Assembly (NCBI GenBank): GCA_905147135.1
Contig: LR990060.1
Coordinates: 4,728,001-4,792,000 of the forward strand
Reading direction: 5' to 3'
DNA from: Blastobasis lacticolella
Lineage: Eukaryota; Arthropoda; Insecta; Lepidoptera; Blastobasidae
Length of the DNA stretch: 64,000 bases
Part shown: piece by piece, positions 1 through 9,988 of the stretch
Numbering within the stretch: position 1 is the stretch's first letter
Layout of the letters: every line of letters starts with the position of its first letter
Position numbers and translations under genes: made by a program
The notes under the pieces: model-generated
The model's input: the letters and a program-made list of their open reading frames with translations, nothing else
Database searches by the model: none
Told to the model about the DNA's origin: nothing

Positions 1-483
1 GGTCTCGCTCCCCCATAGTGGGTGGTGCGCGTTTGCGTCCGTTGCGATGATTACCTCTAGGTCCTCTGCTTCGCAGTGCTGGATCAGACGTGCCAGCTCC
101 GGTATGGGTGCCTCAGCGTCACTTGGCAGGTACGCCGATGCAAGCACCATCGGAGGCAGGTTGCTGTTGGGCGCGCTCCTGGTCCTGACAGTTGTCAGAT
201 TCCTGGAACAATACTCGGTTAAGAGTACGGCGCTGACATGCTTGGGGACGTATATGCACGTACGAGGGTTACCCACCGTGGTGTCATAGATTAGGTCGCC
301 TCCCAAGCTGCTCAGACCGTAGACCCTCCCTCCCCTGATCCACGGCTCCTGGATCATGGCTACAGTCAGTGGTTGTACCTCCAACATCCTGCGTAGGGAA
401 GCCGTTGCAGTCTGACTGTGTTGGAGGTTGATCTGTAATACGTTAACCTTAGGAAGAGCTGGAGTCGTATGTAGCGAAGCCAT
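1..483 (-). CDS. Non-LTR retrotransposon ORF2, 5' part (APE-type endonuclease), runs off left edge
   Basis: An open frame of 161 codons runs from an ATG at 483-481 to the window edge without a stop. It reads QINLQHSQTA near the start, then IQEPWIRGG, and ends with DANAHHPLWGS. These are the signature blocks of the apurinic-type endonuclease at the N-terminus of R1/Jockey-type ORF2 proteins, which nicks the target DNA for target-primed reverse transcription. The reverse transcriptase itself must lie beyond base 1. The ATG lies inside the end of ORF1, so the two frames overlap by 35 bases (449-483) in different frames. This arrangement is common in R1/Jockey elements and would need reinitiation or frameshifting. 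The intact frame suggests a fairly young copy. The clade (R1, Loa or Jockey) is not fixed. Confidence 0.85.
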   Translation of the reverse strand, partial: MASLHTTPALPKVNVLQINLQHSQTATASLRRMLEVQPLTVAMIQEPWIRGGRVYGLSSLGGDLIYDTTVGNPRTCIYVPKHVSAVLLTEYCSRNLTTVRTRSAPNSNLPPMVLASAYLPSDAEAPIPELARLIQHCEAEDLEVIIATDANAHHPLWGSET

Positions 484-2017
484 CACTACCAAGCAACTCC
501 CTCTCCTCCTCGGACGAGGATCCCCTGTCCGCCGTCAGCGTTGCTTCCCGTCGCTTCTTAGAAGCGTCAGGAGGCTTCGCTGAGGTCGGGATCAGTGGCG
601 GAGCAGCGGTGACACTGCCTGGTGTCCCCTGGCTGACCTCGGTCATGCGACCGGGTTTGCCTTGAGGATCCCCCTCGTCCCCGGGGCGGGCCCCAGGGTC
701 GAGGTTTGGCTGCATCTGCTGCTCCTGAAGAGGCGCGGGCGCGTCAGCCGCACTAGCACTCCCCTCATCCCCGTACTTAACGTACACGGAGCCGACTCTG
801 TAGCACAGTCGTCTCCCGTTCTTGTCCAGCAGGGCTACGTCGGCCTGCAGTATGCCCAGTATCAAACGGAGTTGCCCCTTCTCCTCCTGCACCTCCGAGT
901 GATACACGGCCCACTGGTCGACGGCATGCCACGGGTTTTGTCCTACGAGGCGACGCCGGACAATGTCCAGGCCTTCGCCCCCGTACTTCGGTATTAGTAC
1001 GTACGCTTTCACCCTTTTCGGCAATTCAGACTGGCGTTTGACCACCAGTCTGGTACCAGGGTGTGGTGATTTGAACGTCTCCGCATTGTTGCGGAGCCAT
1101 TCCACCGAGCGATCGTCCCAACACCAAAGTTTGACAACCCCCTCGCCGAGTATCGGTCGTCCCCTGAAGCCAGGAGCTGAGGTCGTCGAAGCACTGCCGC
1201 TGGGAATCCCCAGTTGTCGGTCAATTGCCTCATCGATCTCAGCCTCAATGGCCTCGAGGTGTTCAGCCTTAAGTTCGCGGAAAGGCTCCGTAAGTATCGC
1301 CATGCACAAGTCCTTGGACATAAGCGCATCAGCGTAATTCACGGAGCCTTCCGGATGGCGTTTCGTCTTCGGACGTTTTGCAACGTCCGTTGGTGTTATT
1401 GAATCGTCCGGGCGATTCCGTTTAGCGGGCTTGCTGCTGTCGTCTTTTGTCTTGACGACCGGGGTCGACTGACGTGACGCCACTTGCTTCCCTGCTCTCT
1501 TGCCTCTGTATAAGCGGGCTTTAAAAGGCTCTGGGCCTCCTTCGGCTACTGGCACTGCCTTAGCACTTGCCTTCGCTGCTACCACTGGGGCGGCTGCGGC
1601 CGGCACCGCGCTTGGGCTCGGGGTCGCCTCCACTGATGAAAGCGCCCTGTTGCCATCTGCCTCGAGGTCCCTAGCCTTCTTTGCTTTGGCTTTTGCCTTC
1701 TCGCGCCTCACTTTACTAGAGACCCGTTTTTTTTTCTTTTTTTGTTTCGTTGCTGTGGCTGATGCCGCGGTCGGCTGTGGTCCGGGTCCGCCCACGCCCG
1801 AGATATCCCTCCTAGGAGACGATGTCTTCCTCGGAGTGACGCTCGGCATGGCTTCCTGTAGGTCGGATAGGTCCATTGCCGTACTTGCAGCTTCAGCCAC
1901 TGGTGCTGTAGTTGCATCTCCTGGTGCAGCCATAATTGGCGCAGGAGCTGCTGCTGGTGTTGATGGTACCGAGCCTGTACAGGCTGCGGCTGTTGGCGCA
2001 TTAAGGGATGCTGCCAA
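449..2017 (-). CDS. Non-LTR retrotransposon ORF1 (gag-like, DUF4780-type)
   Basis: An uninterrupted 522-residue frame. Residues 1-90 are Ala/Pro-rich. Residues 91-115 are strongly basic with a lysine run, a likely RNA-binding or nuclear-localisation segment. Residues about 225-415 form a globular region with VKLWCWDDRSVEWL and WHAVDQWAVYHSE, resembling the DUF4780 domain found in arthropod retrotransposon ORF1 proteins (from family knowledge, not searched). The C-terminus is acidic and serine-rich. It lies directly upstream of the ORF2 frame with a 35-base overlap, so together they form the 5' part of one element on the minus strand. Such proteins coat element RNA for retrotransposition. The high GC of the frame contrasts with the AT-rich flank beyond about 2080. 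The 5' end of the element is not defined. Confidence 0.85.
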   Translation of the reverse strand: MAASLNAPTAAACTGSVPSTPAAAPAPIMAAPGDATTAPVAEAASTAMDLSDLQEAMPSVTPRKTSSPRRDISGVGGPGPQPTAASATATKQKKKKKRVSSKVRREKAKAKAKKARDLEADGNRALSSVEATPSPSAVPAAAAPVVAAKASAKAVPVAEGGPEPFKARLYRGKRAGKQVASRQSTPVVKTKDDSSKPAKRNRPDDSITPTDVAKRPKTKRHPEGSVNYADALMSKDLCMAILTEPFRELKAEHLEAIEAEIDEAIDRQLGIPSGSASTTSAPGFRGRPILGEGVVKLWCWDDRSVEWLRNNAETFKSPHPGTRLVVKRQSELPKRVKAYVLIPKYGGEGLDIVRRRLVGQNPWHAVDQWAVYHSEVQEEKGQLRLILGILQADVALLDKNGRRLCYRVGSVYVKYGDEGSASAADAPAPLQEQQMQPNLDPGARPGDEGDPQGKPGRMTEVSQGTPGSVTAAPPLIPTSAKPPDASKKRREATLTADRGSSSEEERELLGSDGFATYDSSSS

Positions 2018-2084
2018 GGGGTTTGGGTTGGTTGTGAGTTTAGTATCCTCACAATTAGTAAATAAACGTATATTTATATTTTAA

Positions 2085-3006
2085 ACTCTACCTGTGACTT
2101 TAATTTATATCCCCGCACATCTCGACTATTTATCAGTAAACTACTGTAATCACTCATCATTGTGATTATCAAATCAAATGATTGAGATGCCTAAATAACT
2201 TCACTCTGGACTAATAGTAGGTACTTAAATGCCTTGAATAAATTCACTCGCTTTAGGAAAGTAGGTACAGGTATAGGTATAGGTATAGGCATTCTTGCAA
2301 TTTAACGTATGGCGTTCGAGTTCATTACAGTAATACTTATAGTTTTCAAACCCTAGTTGGTCCTTGAATTCAGTAAGACTGAGACGCCACAAGTCTGTTG
2401 CGGGTCTCAACCTGCGACCCCCATCTCGTGAATAAGCGTTAAAACGCTTGCTGTATGAAGAAGCAAAGAAAAAGAGAAGAAGGGTGGCCACCCATTCATA
2501 TAAAACGGACGCGTTAAAACTAGATACAATATATACCTACTCGCCTAAGGGTGACATAAGACGAATCCGAGATCAAATGCAACGACACAATCATATCATT
2601 GGCACCTCCTTTATACGCACTAATAAGAGGCAGGACATACGTTAAAATTTCCCCAAGCGTCGGACGTATAACATCCAAGTCCGCTAGGGGTCTGGCTCTT
2701 AGCGACCCACTTCGGAGGCTCAACTTGCTGTAATATCATAATTTAATTCATATTTTATTTTATCACTCGAAACATCGCCATGGACGTAGTGGAGTTTTAT
2801 TGCAAGTTCCTATCATATCATTCTACATAGACACTAGAAAGGAATTACTCATTTATAAACCAACAATCAAATCTTCATCTCATAAATGTCGTTAACGGCC
2901 TATGTACAACTCATTTTATATTGGACTATCACACGACAGTGAGACCGCTTCATGTTATGCGTGAGGCGCATAAACTACGCTAGGTTTCTAGATATGTAAT
3001 AAGTGA
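2085..3006. other. No gene seen; short AGGTAT microsatellite
   Basis: AT-rich non-coding sequence. A short run of about four AGGTAT-like units lies near 2262-2290. Short open frames here show no recognisable motifs. Confidence 0.5.
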
Positions 3007-3680
3007 CTAGATCGACCGTAGGACCACCACATCTGTGGTCCTACGGTCCACCGTTGTGGAGCAACGGTGGCCGTTGCTCAGGTTAGCTATATTAGGCACG
3101 CCGGACCAGCACATGGGGAACAAAAAAGATCGCACGGGTGCCAGGTCAGGACTATAGGGAGGATGTGGTAGTAGCTGCACACCTGAATTTGTTAAAAACT
3201 TGATGGTTCTGGCAGCCGTGTGAGCAGGAGCTTTGTCTTGGTGAAAAATTATACCCCGCGTTCCACTCCTCGGCCGATCGACGCTTAGATCTGGAAGGCT
3301 TGCAGCAGGCAAACTTCACTATACCATTGGCTATTAACCGTTTTACAAACGTCTAAGGGGATTATGGCTACAGGTCCACTCCGTCAAAAAAAAACAGACA
3401 CAATTTTTTTGTTGATGCTCCGACTGTGAACTATTTTAGTTTGTAAATCGTCTTCTTCAAACACCCATTCTGTCGATTGTTGTTTCGTAAGCGGGTCGTA
3501 ACTATATATTCATATTCATATTCATTTATTCGTAGTAATAAGCATACATCGTCATTTAAAATAGTTTCATGAATAGATTTAAGTATTAATAGTTGATGTC
3601 AATGTTAAAAAACAATTAAACCAATAGTATCAAATTATCATGATTCGATCCAAGACTCGTCGGATGTCACGATGTATTGA
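3007..3680 (-). pseudogene. Mariner-family transposase relic
   Basis: Minus-strand fragments match the mariner DDE transposase in order. The block DESWIES is near 3640-3670. STEWVFEEDD, then KIVHSRSINKKIVSVFF, lie near 3365-3475. The catalytic block FHQDKAPAHTAARTIKFL followed by HPPYSPDLAP lies near 3120-3245. The usual asparagine of HQDNAPAH is lysine here. The frame is broken by shifts, and about 130 bases of unrelated AT-rich sequence separate the DESW block from the rest. The element is dead. Its 3' end runs into a pair of perfect hairpins at 3015-3070. Confidence 0.8.
3015..3070. repeat. Two adjacent perfect hairpins
   Basis: Bases 3015-3026 (ACCGTAGGACCA) pair perfectly with 3036-3047 around a 9-base loop. 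Immediately after, 3048-3056 (CCACCGTTG) pairs perfectly with 3062-3070 around a 5-base loop. They overlap the low-coordinate end of the mariner relic. Confidence 0.85.
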
Positions 3681-3714
3681 GTTACCTACGTCAAATTACA
3701 TTGTACATTAGTAC

Positions 3715-3860
3715 ATGGCGGTTAGTGTTACACTAACCAATGCCCTTACCGTGAGGGGAAAACATCGTGAGGAAACCTGCTTATTCAAGCGACTGAATGT
3801 GTCACCATAATCACTTCTGGTCAAGTTCTCCTCTTAGTAAGGCTTCGGAGGTCAGATGAA
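3715..3860 (+). repeat. SINE fragment (family S1, middle part)
   Basis: Matches the core of the S1 SINE seen complete at 61796-62147, including the stretch around TTACCGTGAGG, AAACATCGTGAGGAAACCTGC and the GACTGAATGTG block. The tRNA-like head and the tail are missing. Confidence 0.6.
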
Positions 3861-3876
3861 AATCAATCTACGGAAT

Positions 3877-4400
3877 CACCCATTTGGAGTATTGCTCTCA
3901 TCTATGGGCGGGAGCACCGGCATATCAGCTTGGTCCTTGTGACTCGATCCAAAAGCGCGCTGTGAGAATTGTCGATGATACCATGCTCACCAGTGGTATT
4001 GAGCCGCTGAGCCAGCGGAGGGATTTCGCCTCCCTTTGTGTGTTCTATCGCTTGTACAACGGTATTTGTTCTGAAGAACTGTTTGAGATTATGGCTATAG
4101 CTACGATCTATCATCGCACCGCTCGCCACCGACAGGGAGTTCATCCTCACACCTTGGAGCCAAATTGGTCGCGAACTGTGCGGTTCCAACGGAACTTTCT
4201 CCCATGTGCACTAAGGTTGTGGAATGAACTACATGTAAAGGTTTTCCCTGGAGAGTACAACATGGAGTTCTTCAAGAAAGGGGTTAAAAGGTTTTCACTT
4301 GGTCGGCAACGCGTGGGTGATGCCTCTGGTATTGCAAACGTCCATAGGCTGTGGTGACTGATGATATGACTACTGATGACTGATGACTGGTGATAAAAAA
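3877..4400 (+). pseudogene. 5'-truncated non-LTR retrotransposon, RT C-terminal region with simple-repeat tail
   Basis: The plus frame to 4357 reads LEYCSHLWAGAPAYQ, then QKRAVRIVDD, LCVFYRLYNGICSEELFE and LRLWNELHVKVFPGEYNMEFFK. This is the C-terminal region of Jockey/CR1-like reverse transcriptases common in Lepidoptera. The copy lacks everything upstream (5' truncation). It ends in a TGATGAC-rich tail at about 4354-4400, the expected 3' simple-repeat tail. The same family recurs on the minus strand at 23850-25115 and 63335-63535. Confidence 0.8.
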
Positions 4401-4970
4401 AAATCACCCGCTCTGCCAAATCTTGGATTATAGTTGGTTAGACTGCACCCGGGGCCCTCGCTCGAGAAAAGACTTATTTTTAAAGATTGCGCTGAATTTT
4501 ATGAAAATATGTCTCAACACTAACCTTACTGATTTTGAACCTAATTGATGGGCGCGCCACCTGAAAATTAACATAGTTAACGGCGACTGTGGTAAGTTTC
4601 AGTGGGCGAGTAGTGAAGCTTTGAAGGTGATTTATTTGTTAAATAATCAAAGTTATAGTAATAAGTGTTCCAACGTTGATGTAGTTATTATTAATATTTT
4701 TGTTATTTTAGCTACATCCTACGATAGATAGTCCAAATCCGATCATGTTTAACAAAATCAATTCGTACAAACTTTCGTAGAAATAGCATAGTATCAGATA
4801 GAGAGTAGGATATTAATTATACCATGTAAGTTTCGGTTCACGTATGCGCTGCTTTCAGGATTAAAATATCCAATATATTCTCTGCAATATTAAAATATCA
4901 TTTCACCTACAGTGCCACAAACTTATCTGACCCGGTGGACAAAACTAGAACTGTTGACAAATAGCGGTAC
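4401..4970. other. No gene seen
   Basis: AT-rich. A short stretch at 4440-4465 (ACCCGGGGCCCTCGCTCGAGA) resembles the tail of SINE family S1. Nothing else is recognised. Confidence 0.4.
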
Positions 4971-4971
4971 T

Positions 4972-5367
4972 TCATTTGAAATTATGCGTAAGCCACAAGA
5001 ATTTTTTTTTATATTCGAGGAGGCAGGCATTTGACCGCCATCTCGCCTGTTGGTAATTGACGATGCGGCCGAAGATGGAGCATGAGCACCCCAATTGAAA
5101 AAGCCTATTCACTCTAGCCTTGAAGGCGTCCAGATTAAATTGATCAGGGTACATACTCGCAAGAAACGTATTCCATTCCTTAGCCGTACACTTTATAAAG
5201 GTCGAACAAAAGCGGCTCGTGCGGATAGCTGGAAGATCCACGACATAAGGATGAAGCGCTCGCCCGGATCGCGTCGAATAAGGTCTAGAATACGCGGGGA
5301 ATAGATGCCTGAACCTGAAAGCCCAAAGGAAATATTTAAAAAATCGAGAAAAGTCCATAGAAACCAT
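4972..5367 (-). pseudogene. Probable non-LTR retrotransposon RT C-terminal fragment
   Basis: A 131-codon frame contains HPYVVDLPAIRTSRF, FIKCTAKEWNTFLASMYPDQFNL and FKARVNRLF. The layout (aromatic block, 'xxWNxLPxxxFP', 'F K xx V') is that of the extreme C-terminus of Jockey-like reverse transcriptases. No catalytic motifs are present, so it is a 3' fragment only. The assignment rests on pattern alone. Confidence 0.5.
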
Positions 5368-6346
5368 ATATGAGATATGAAATTTTGGCTCTTATGACGG
5401 TCATGTTTAAATGAATGTTTCATGGCATGATAGCCATTACCTAATAGCATCAATATATCTATTAAAACTTTTAAAAATACGCTCTCCTAGGCGTCAAATT
5501 ATATTTTTCTGTGATTTCATAATAATTTTTTTTATGGTAATTCTTTACACGGTCGCATTTTATTTTATGATGTAATTGTTAAGTGCAATAATAAGGATTA
5601 TCACATAAAAAATAAGAAGAAACGAACATAAGAACTCGGAACTATTCGCTTTTCAAGTTTTAGGTTAGGGTTGTCAACTGACGTAGGCGCCTTTTAAAAA
5701 CAACGAGCCATCTTCTCGAAATCATTGTTGCCGTGACTGAATTGGCAGGCGTTCACGTAAATAAATAAAATTGCTTCCTCAATTATTACCTGTTACTATT
5801 ACGTATTATTATTAGCCTAATCGAGTCTTAACTAACACGCTTTTATTAGTCACCTGTAACTAACTATGTAAAGAAATCTTGAAGTGGAATTTCTAATTTT
5901 ATTGTCGTATCGACTTGAATAACAATATAATAATTTGACTTCATCCCGTTGATTTGATGACGGAACTAGTTGTTGGACAGTGAAACTCTTCAAAGGCTTC
6001 TAGTATGCTCGCCGAGCTTGAGCTCATTTAGTTTGTTTTAACGAGCCCAATATATTACACTTAAAGACCGGGTCTGATGAAGGATCCTGGAAGTAGATAC
6101 AGGCACTCCACAATGGCTACTGGTGAACCCCTGAGTTTTAGTTGTTATTTTTTAAGTGCTCAGGCGCTTTCGTTAAAATCAATCTTCGATAGAATGTCAA
6201 AACCCAATTCCTATACATATTATCTGGAGAAGCGGGGGTGAGGTGTCATGGAGCCGTCAAAGACCCATGGCACTGCTTTGTCTCAGTAGGCACTGACCCA
6301 TCCTGCTGGGGGATGTCTTTCTGGGCCCCGACCAGAGGACTTAATG
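5368..6346. other. No gene seen
   Basis: AT-rich up to about 6050. From about 6060 the base composition rises and the text looks like a transposon fragment, but no family was recognised. Confidence 0.4.
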
Positions 6347-6410
6347 CATGAGGGTGCCAACCCTCATGTACCTCTGTACCAACCTCTGAAGTTGCCACTC
6401 GGCAACTTCA
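6347..6410. repeat. Two consecutive perfect hairpins
   Basis: CATGAGGG at 6347-6354 pairs with 6361-6368 over a 6-base loop. TGAAGTTGCC at 6387-6396 pairs with GGCAACTTCA at 6401-6410 over a 4-base loop. Both stems are perfect and lie in a GC-richer island inside AT-rich DNA. Confidence 0.8.
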
Positions 6411-6888
6411 ACGACTAACAATGAAAGCATGAACACGGACCTAAAGAAATCGCTCGCGAAACCGGAAATTTATAAAATTTTAGTAGATAAGGCACATTTA
6501 CGCAGGGTTAAGAAAAGACCTTTTGATCTCGATATAGAGGAACGATGCCTGATTGTGTTAAGCGCTTTGTATCGCGACCTTCTTGCCAGTCTATAACCAT
6601 GAAGGTCGCTAACATTCCAATCTCTTTGGGGCTGTTATTATAGTTAAAGTGGTTGGTATCTTTATCAATTAGTCAGTGTAGGGTGACCATGATTTTAGAG
6701 ACTTAAACTTTTAATTAACAGAAAGTAAAAATAAATGAAAAGGTGTGCTCTTTAAGAGCGTGAAATTTATGAATATATATATTATATATGCATAATATAA
6801 TATTAAGCATATAACTATTCTTTTCTATCTTTGGAGTCAGAAAATTGTCGTCATAAACCTCAAGAAAATGTCGTTTCGAATTACTTAC

Positions 6889-7848
6889 CGTATATGAATC
6901 CAGTGACAATAGTACGTTCGCCTTGTTTGATTTCTTCATTTACTTCAACCATGTCAATAGAAGATACTCTATCGTTAAAATTCAGGGACTTTAAAAGCTA
7001 TATAACGGCTATGTCATAATCCATTGTCGCCCGTTTATGGAGTTCGTGAACGACCATGTCACCAACTGGATGCAATTCTCCGCCCTTCCATTTAGATGAT
7101 GAGCTGACTCGAACTTGATAGACGCTAAAATTTAAATAGTAGTTTATTTACTCATATCTGGGGAAAGTTATATTGATAATTATTTAAGTCATCAGTCACA
7201 TATATGAATCTGTCGTTCGCAGGCTCTCGCAGGCGAAAGCACAACCAGGTTATTGACGCCAAGGTGATAATTTTTTGTATGTATTGTTTATATCAATCGT
7301 ATGCTTTCCAGCTGATAAAAACAACTTAAACTTCTGTATCTGATGGAAGTTAGGGCGGAAAATATTATATAATATGTTTTTACATATCCATGGACCCAAG
7401 CTAACTTCACTGGATCGTGGTCTCCAAGCCTCGGGGATATCGGCTTTTCGCTTTGTGTCGGTGGGTTTGACACCAAAACATCACAGTATGAGAAGGAAAA
7501 GTCCGCTGCGTGATGAGCAAGATGATGCCCAAGACCGGGCAAAGTGGAGCAGGAGGAGTAGGAAAACAGAATCTGACAGAAGCCGTGATTCACGATTAGA
7601 ATAATAATGGTGACTTTTTTCAAACACAGGACTTTGTATCAAATTCTATTTAATATATTTGTTTAAAGCCTTACTCTTTACAATGAGCCGCTGTAATTAC
7701 TATATCATGGGCCACAATGATACCACCACACGAATGTCCAAACGAATTCCGTAACGATACTTGATACGGTGCGTCTTTAATATCGATGTCTTCACCGCCT
7801 ATTATATCTTCATTCGGCTTAATTTTTGTTGCTGGCGACAACACCGAA
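6889..7848 (-). pseudogene. Trypsin-like serine protease, two exons, premature stop, last exon not found
   Basis: Two phase-compatible exons on the minus strand (7675-7848 and 6889-7124) spell a chymotrypsin-fold protease. The first gives the activation site IIGGEDI, the block SCGGIIVAH and the catalytic His in ITAAHC. It ends in phase 2 at GTAAGG. The second begins after TTTTAG with the base that completes the codon. It carries VYQVRVSSSSKW, VVHELHK and the catalytic Asp in MDYDIAVI, and ends at a GTAAGT donor. Directly after DIAVI an in-frame TAG (6998-7000) replaces the residue that is usually lysine. No GDSGGP serine exon was found downstream to about 6400 or in the nearby flank. The intron holds an RTE tail fragment (7470-7605). 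Most likely a pseudogene of a digestive or clip-less trypsin-like gene. A distant last exon and a sequencing error remain possible. Confidence 0.75.
7470..7605 (+). repeat. RTE retrotransposon 3' end fragment inside protease intron
   Basis: The plus frame reads DEQDDAQDRAKWSRRSRKTESD. It matches the C-terminal pattern (EDAEDRAK.. R..A) of the RTE relic that ends at about 33105. It lies between the two protease exons. Confidence 0.6.
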
Positions 7849-7849
7849 C

Positions 7850-8739
7850 TGAAATATTTACAGGATGAGCCTTATGATGTCAGCAATTTTTGCTCAAAAG
7901 TGCAGTTAACAATAGTTAGCTATACTGAACGAAATAAAATGAAAAGTAATCAAATAACTATTTTCAAATACTTAACCAAAACTTGGTTAATAAACTTAAA
8001 CAATTTATTCGACGATAAGAGAAATATTTTGCTTCGAAAGCACGTAATAAATTTACGCTATTGATTAGTTGAACGACAGGCAGAATATCGGAAATATTTT
8101 AAATGTTTGGCGTCAAGTTATGGGACCAAAGAAAAAATACTCCCAAGTGATAGTGATGTGAATATACAAATACGTTTCAACGAAATATCGAAATAAATAA
8201 TTGAATAAAAGTACATCTAAATATTAAATGAGTCTAGAATTTAATTTTAATCTACTTGTTTGATGACTCAAATTGATTTGCTTCATAGAAATTCAATATC
8301 TCTATACTCAGTCTGATGAAACATTACAAGGAAGATTTTCGGAGTCAAAATTTAGGAACATTAACTCTTATAGACAGTGAAGAAGTTTACAGGACAAATA
8401 TTATTGTACAGTAGTTGTTATGAGCGTATAATGTTGTAGTTTGTAATACTCAACTAGTAAATTTTGTTCATTATTTTTATTCACTATTAAAATAGCTATA
8501 CATTTATAAATTTATTAACTACCAATTATACCTTTGTATGTGCCTTACACGTTATTTAGGCCTTATTATAATTCACTCTATTAAATATATATGCATACAT
8601 ACCCTTACATACATACACCACGTCATATGTGTCAATAAAAACTCATATGAAATATGAATAATAACAATTTTTTTCTAAAAGTTAAGAGTTTAAGTTCATA
8701 AGTACTGTTGGTATCAAAAACATTGCAATTATCTAGTTA
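7850..8739. other. No gene seen; AT-rich
   Basis: A first (signal-peptide) exon of the serine protease would be expected here on the minus strand but was not recognised. The rest is low-complexity AT-rich sequence. Confidence 0.4.
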
Positions 8740-8745
8740 TTTATT
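8740..8745 (-). promoter_or_regulatory. Poly(A) signal AATAAA for ORF A
   Basis: Canonical hexamer on the minus strand, about 95 bases downstream of the TGA at 8839-8841. Confidence 0.5.
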
Positions 8746-8838
8746 AAAATTTGAAAAACTGTTAGGGATTGCAGGAATAAATAGAAAAGCAGACGGTGAA
8801 CAAAATGGTTTATATATGATATGTAATCACAAATATAT

Positions 8839-9075
8839 TCAGTTCGTTCGTTTTCTCAGGTATTCGAATATTGTGTTCAGAATATTTTCGAGAATCCTTG
8901 ATGAATTCGTGTTACTTTGGTTGAATAACTCAATCGTTTCCATACTTTGTATCGAGCTCTGTTCGAGTTCGTTAAAAATCGTAAGTACTGTCGTCATAGC
9001 TTCTTCTTTTGCTCTATTATTTGGTACAATAGATGATGAATTCTGATCACAAGATGATTTGGGCGATTGTTCCAT
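8839..9075 (-). CDS. Small coiled-coil-like hypothetical protein A (78 aa)
   Basis: A single coding exon of 78 residues. A polypyrimidine acceptor (CTGTTTCAG, exon from 9090) lies 15 bases before the ATG. A donor-like AAG|GTTAGT at 9438/9437 upstream suggests a non-coding first exon and a 347-base intron. The protein has a short polar N-terminus (MEQSPKSSCDQNSSS). From residue about 22 it is a continuous helix-like stretch with leucine/isoleucine spacing (TTVLTIFNELEQSSIQSMETIELF, ILENILNTIFEYLRKR). An AATAAA on the minus strand at 8740-8745 lies about 95 bases after the stop. It is a likely paralog of the ORF at 9662-9988: same exon layout, similar helical C-terminus, and alike upstream DNA (about 9440-9610 versus 10970-11150). 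No family is recognised. Confidence 0.5.
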   Translation of the reverse strand: MEQSPKSSCDQNSSSIVPNNRAKEEAMTTVLTIFNELEQSSIQSMETIELFNQSNTNSSRILENILNTIFEYLRKRTN

Positions 9076-9661
9076 AGTTATGATTATTCACTGAAACAGT
9101 AAATGTCAAAGCACAGTATTTTACTGGACAGTTCTTATAAAATTAGAAAAATTCATTATATTATTTACTGCGATTAAAATTATTTATATTACTATTTGGT
9201 TTTTCTTCACCTTTGAAGAAAATATATAAAATAAAATATATAAAGAGCATATATATGTTTATCTTTTACTCTTCTTATAAATATAGTTAACGGAAATTAT
9301 ATATACAAAAATCTTTTACTGATATGACTATATTTTTGTTTTTTAAATACAGCGAGAAGAAATGTAAATAACGAATACACCTTCTTTAAACTAAGACGCA
9401 ATTATTTTATTTTTAGTTACACAATCTACGTACTAACCTTTTTGAACTGTTCACTCGATTTAAAACACAGATCACGAAATTTAATGCTATAAGCGTCTGT
9501 CCACCGTCCGACTGCATATGATACTGCAATCGGTGTTAATTGGATAGGTCACACTCCGACTTATCAGTCGCCCTGCACGCAAAAATATGACAGTAATATG
9601 CAGGGTAATATGGAACGTAAATAAAACGTATAAAGTTGAAGAAGATGGCCTTTATTAACGA

Positions 9662-9988
9662 TTACAAATACGAGCCGACATCGTTAACCTTTTGTCCTGG
9701 CAAGATATTCTCAGTATCATTTTCGTTCTTCAAATATTCAGTTACTAAGTTCTTCATATTTTCAGTAATTGCTACTAATTGCATACTCGATTGCTCCATC
9801 CCTGCAATTAGTTCTCCACAGCGTACTGTGGTTTGTTTCCATTCAGATAGAGACAGAACAATAAGTTTTTCTAAAATTTCTATTTCTTTTTTGCTTCTTG
9901 ACTTGTTCTTCGTCGATCTTTCTTTCGCGGATTGGCTTTTAGATAACAACCTCAGTCTTTTCGACGATGATCTTGACGACGGGGACAT
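9662..9988 (-). CDS. Small basic coiled-coil-like hypothetical protein B (108 aa)
   Basis: A 108-residue frame whose ATG lies 24 bases after an acceptor (TTGCCAG, exon from 10012). The matching non-coding first exon appears to end at the donor AAA|GTAAGT at 10969/10968. Residues 1-33 are Ser/Arg/Lys-rich (SPSSRSSSKRLRLLSKS...), like a nuclear-localisation or nucleic-acid-binding tail. Residues about 34-95 form an amphipathic helical region (EIEILEKLIVLSLSEW, MEQSSMQLVAITENMKNLV, EYLKNEND). This second part aligns in spacing with ORF A. An AATAAA (minus, 9651-9656) lies just after the stop. The first intron has been invaded by a fold-back element and a nested piggyBac-like MITE. The helical tail resembles the multimerisation ends of MADF/Myb-like proteins, but there is no DNA-binding domain here, so this is only a suggestion. 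Confidence 0.5.
   Translation of the reverse strand: MSPSSRSSSKRLRLLSKSQSAKERSTKNKSRSKKEIEILEKLIVLSLSEWKQTTVRCGELIAGMEQSSMQLVAITENMKNLVTEYLKNENDTENILPGQKVNDVGSYL

Noticed and set aside
662..1402. Plus-strand open frames opposite the ORF1 gene
   Set aside because: They are antisense shadows of a GC-rich coding frame and show no motifs.
7288..7623. A 111-codon minus-strand frame between the two protease exons
   Set aside because: It overlaps the RTE tail fragment and has no splice sites in phase with the protease. The two flanking exons already join in phase without it.
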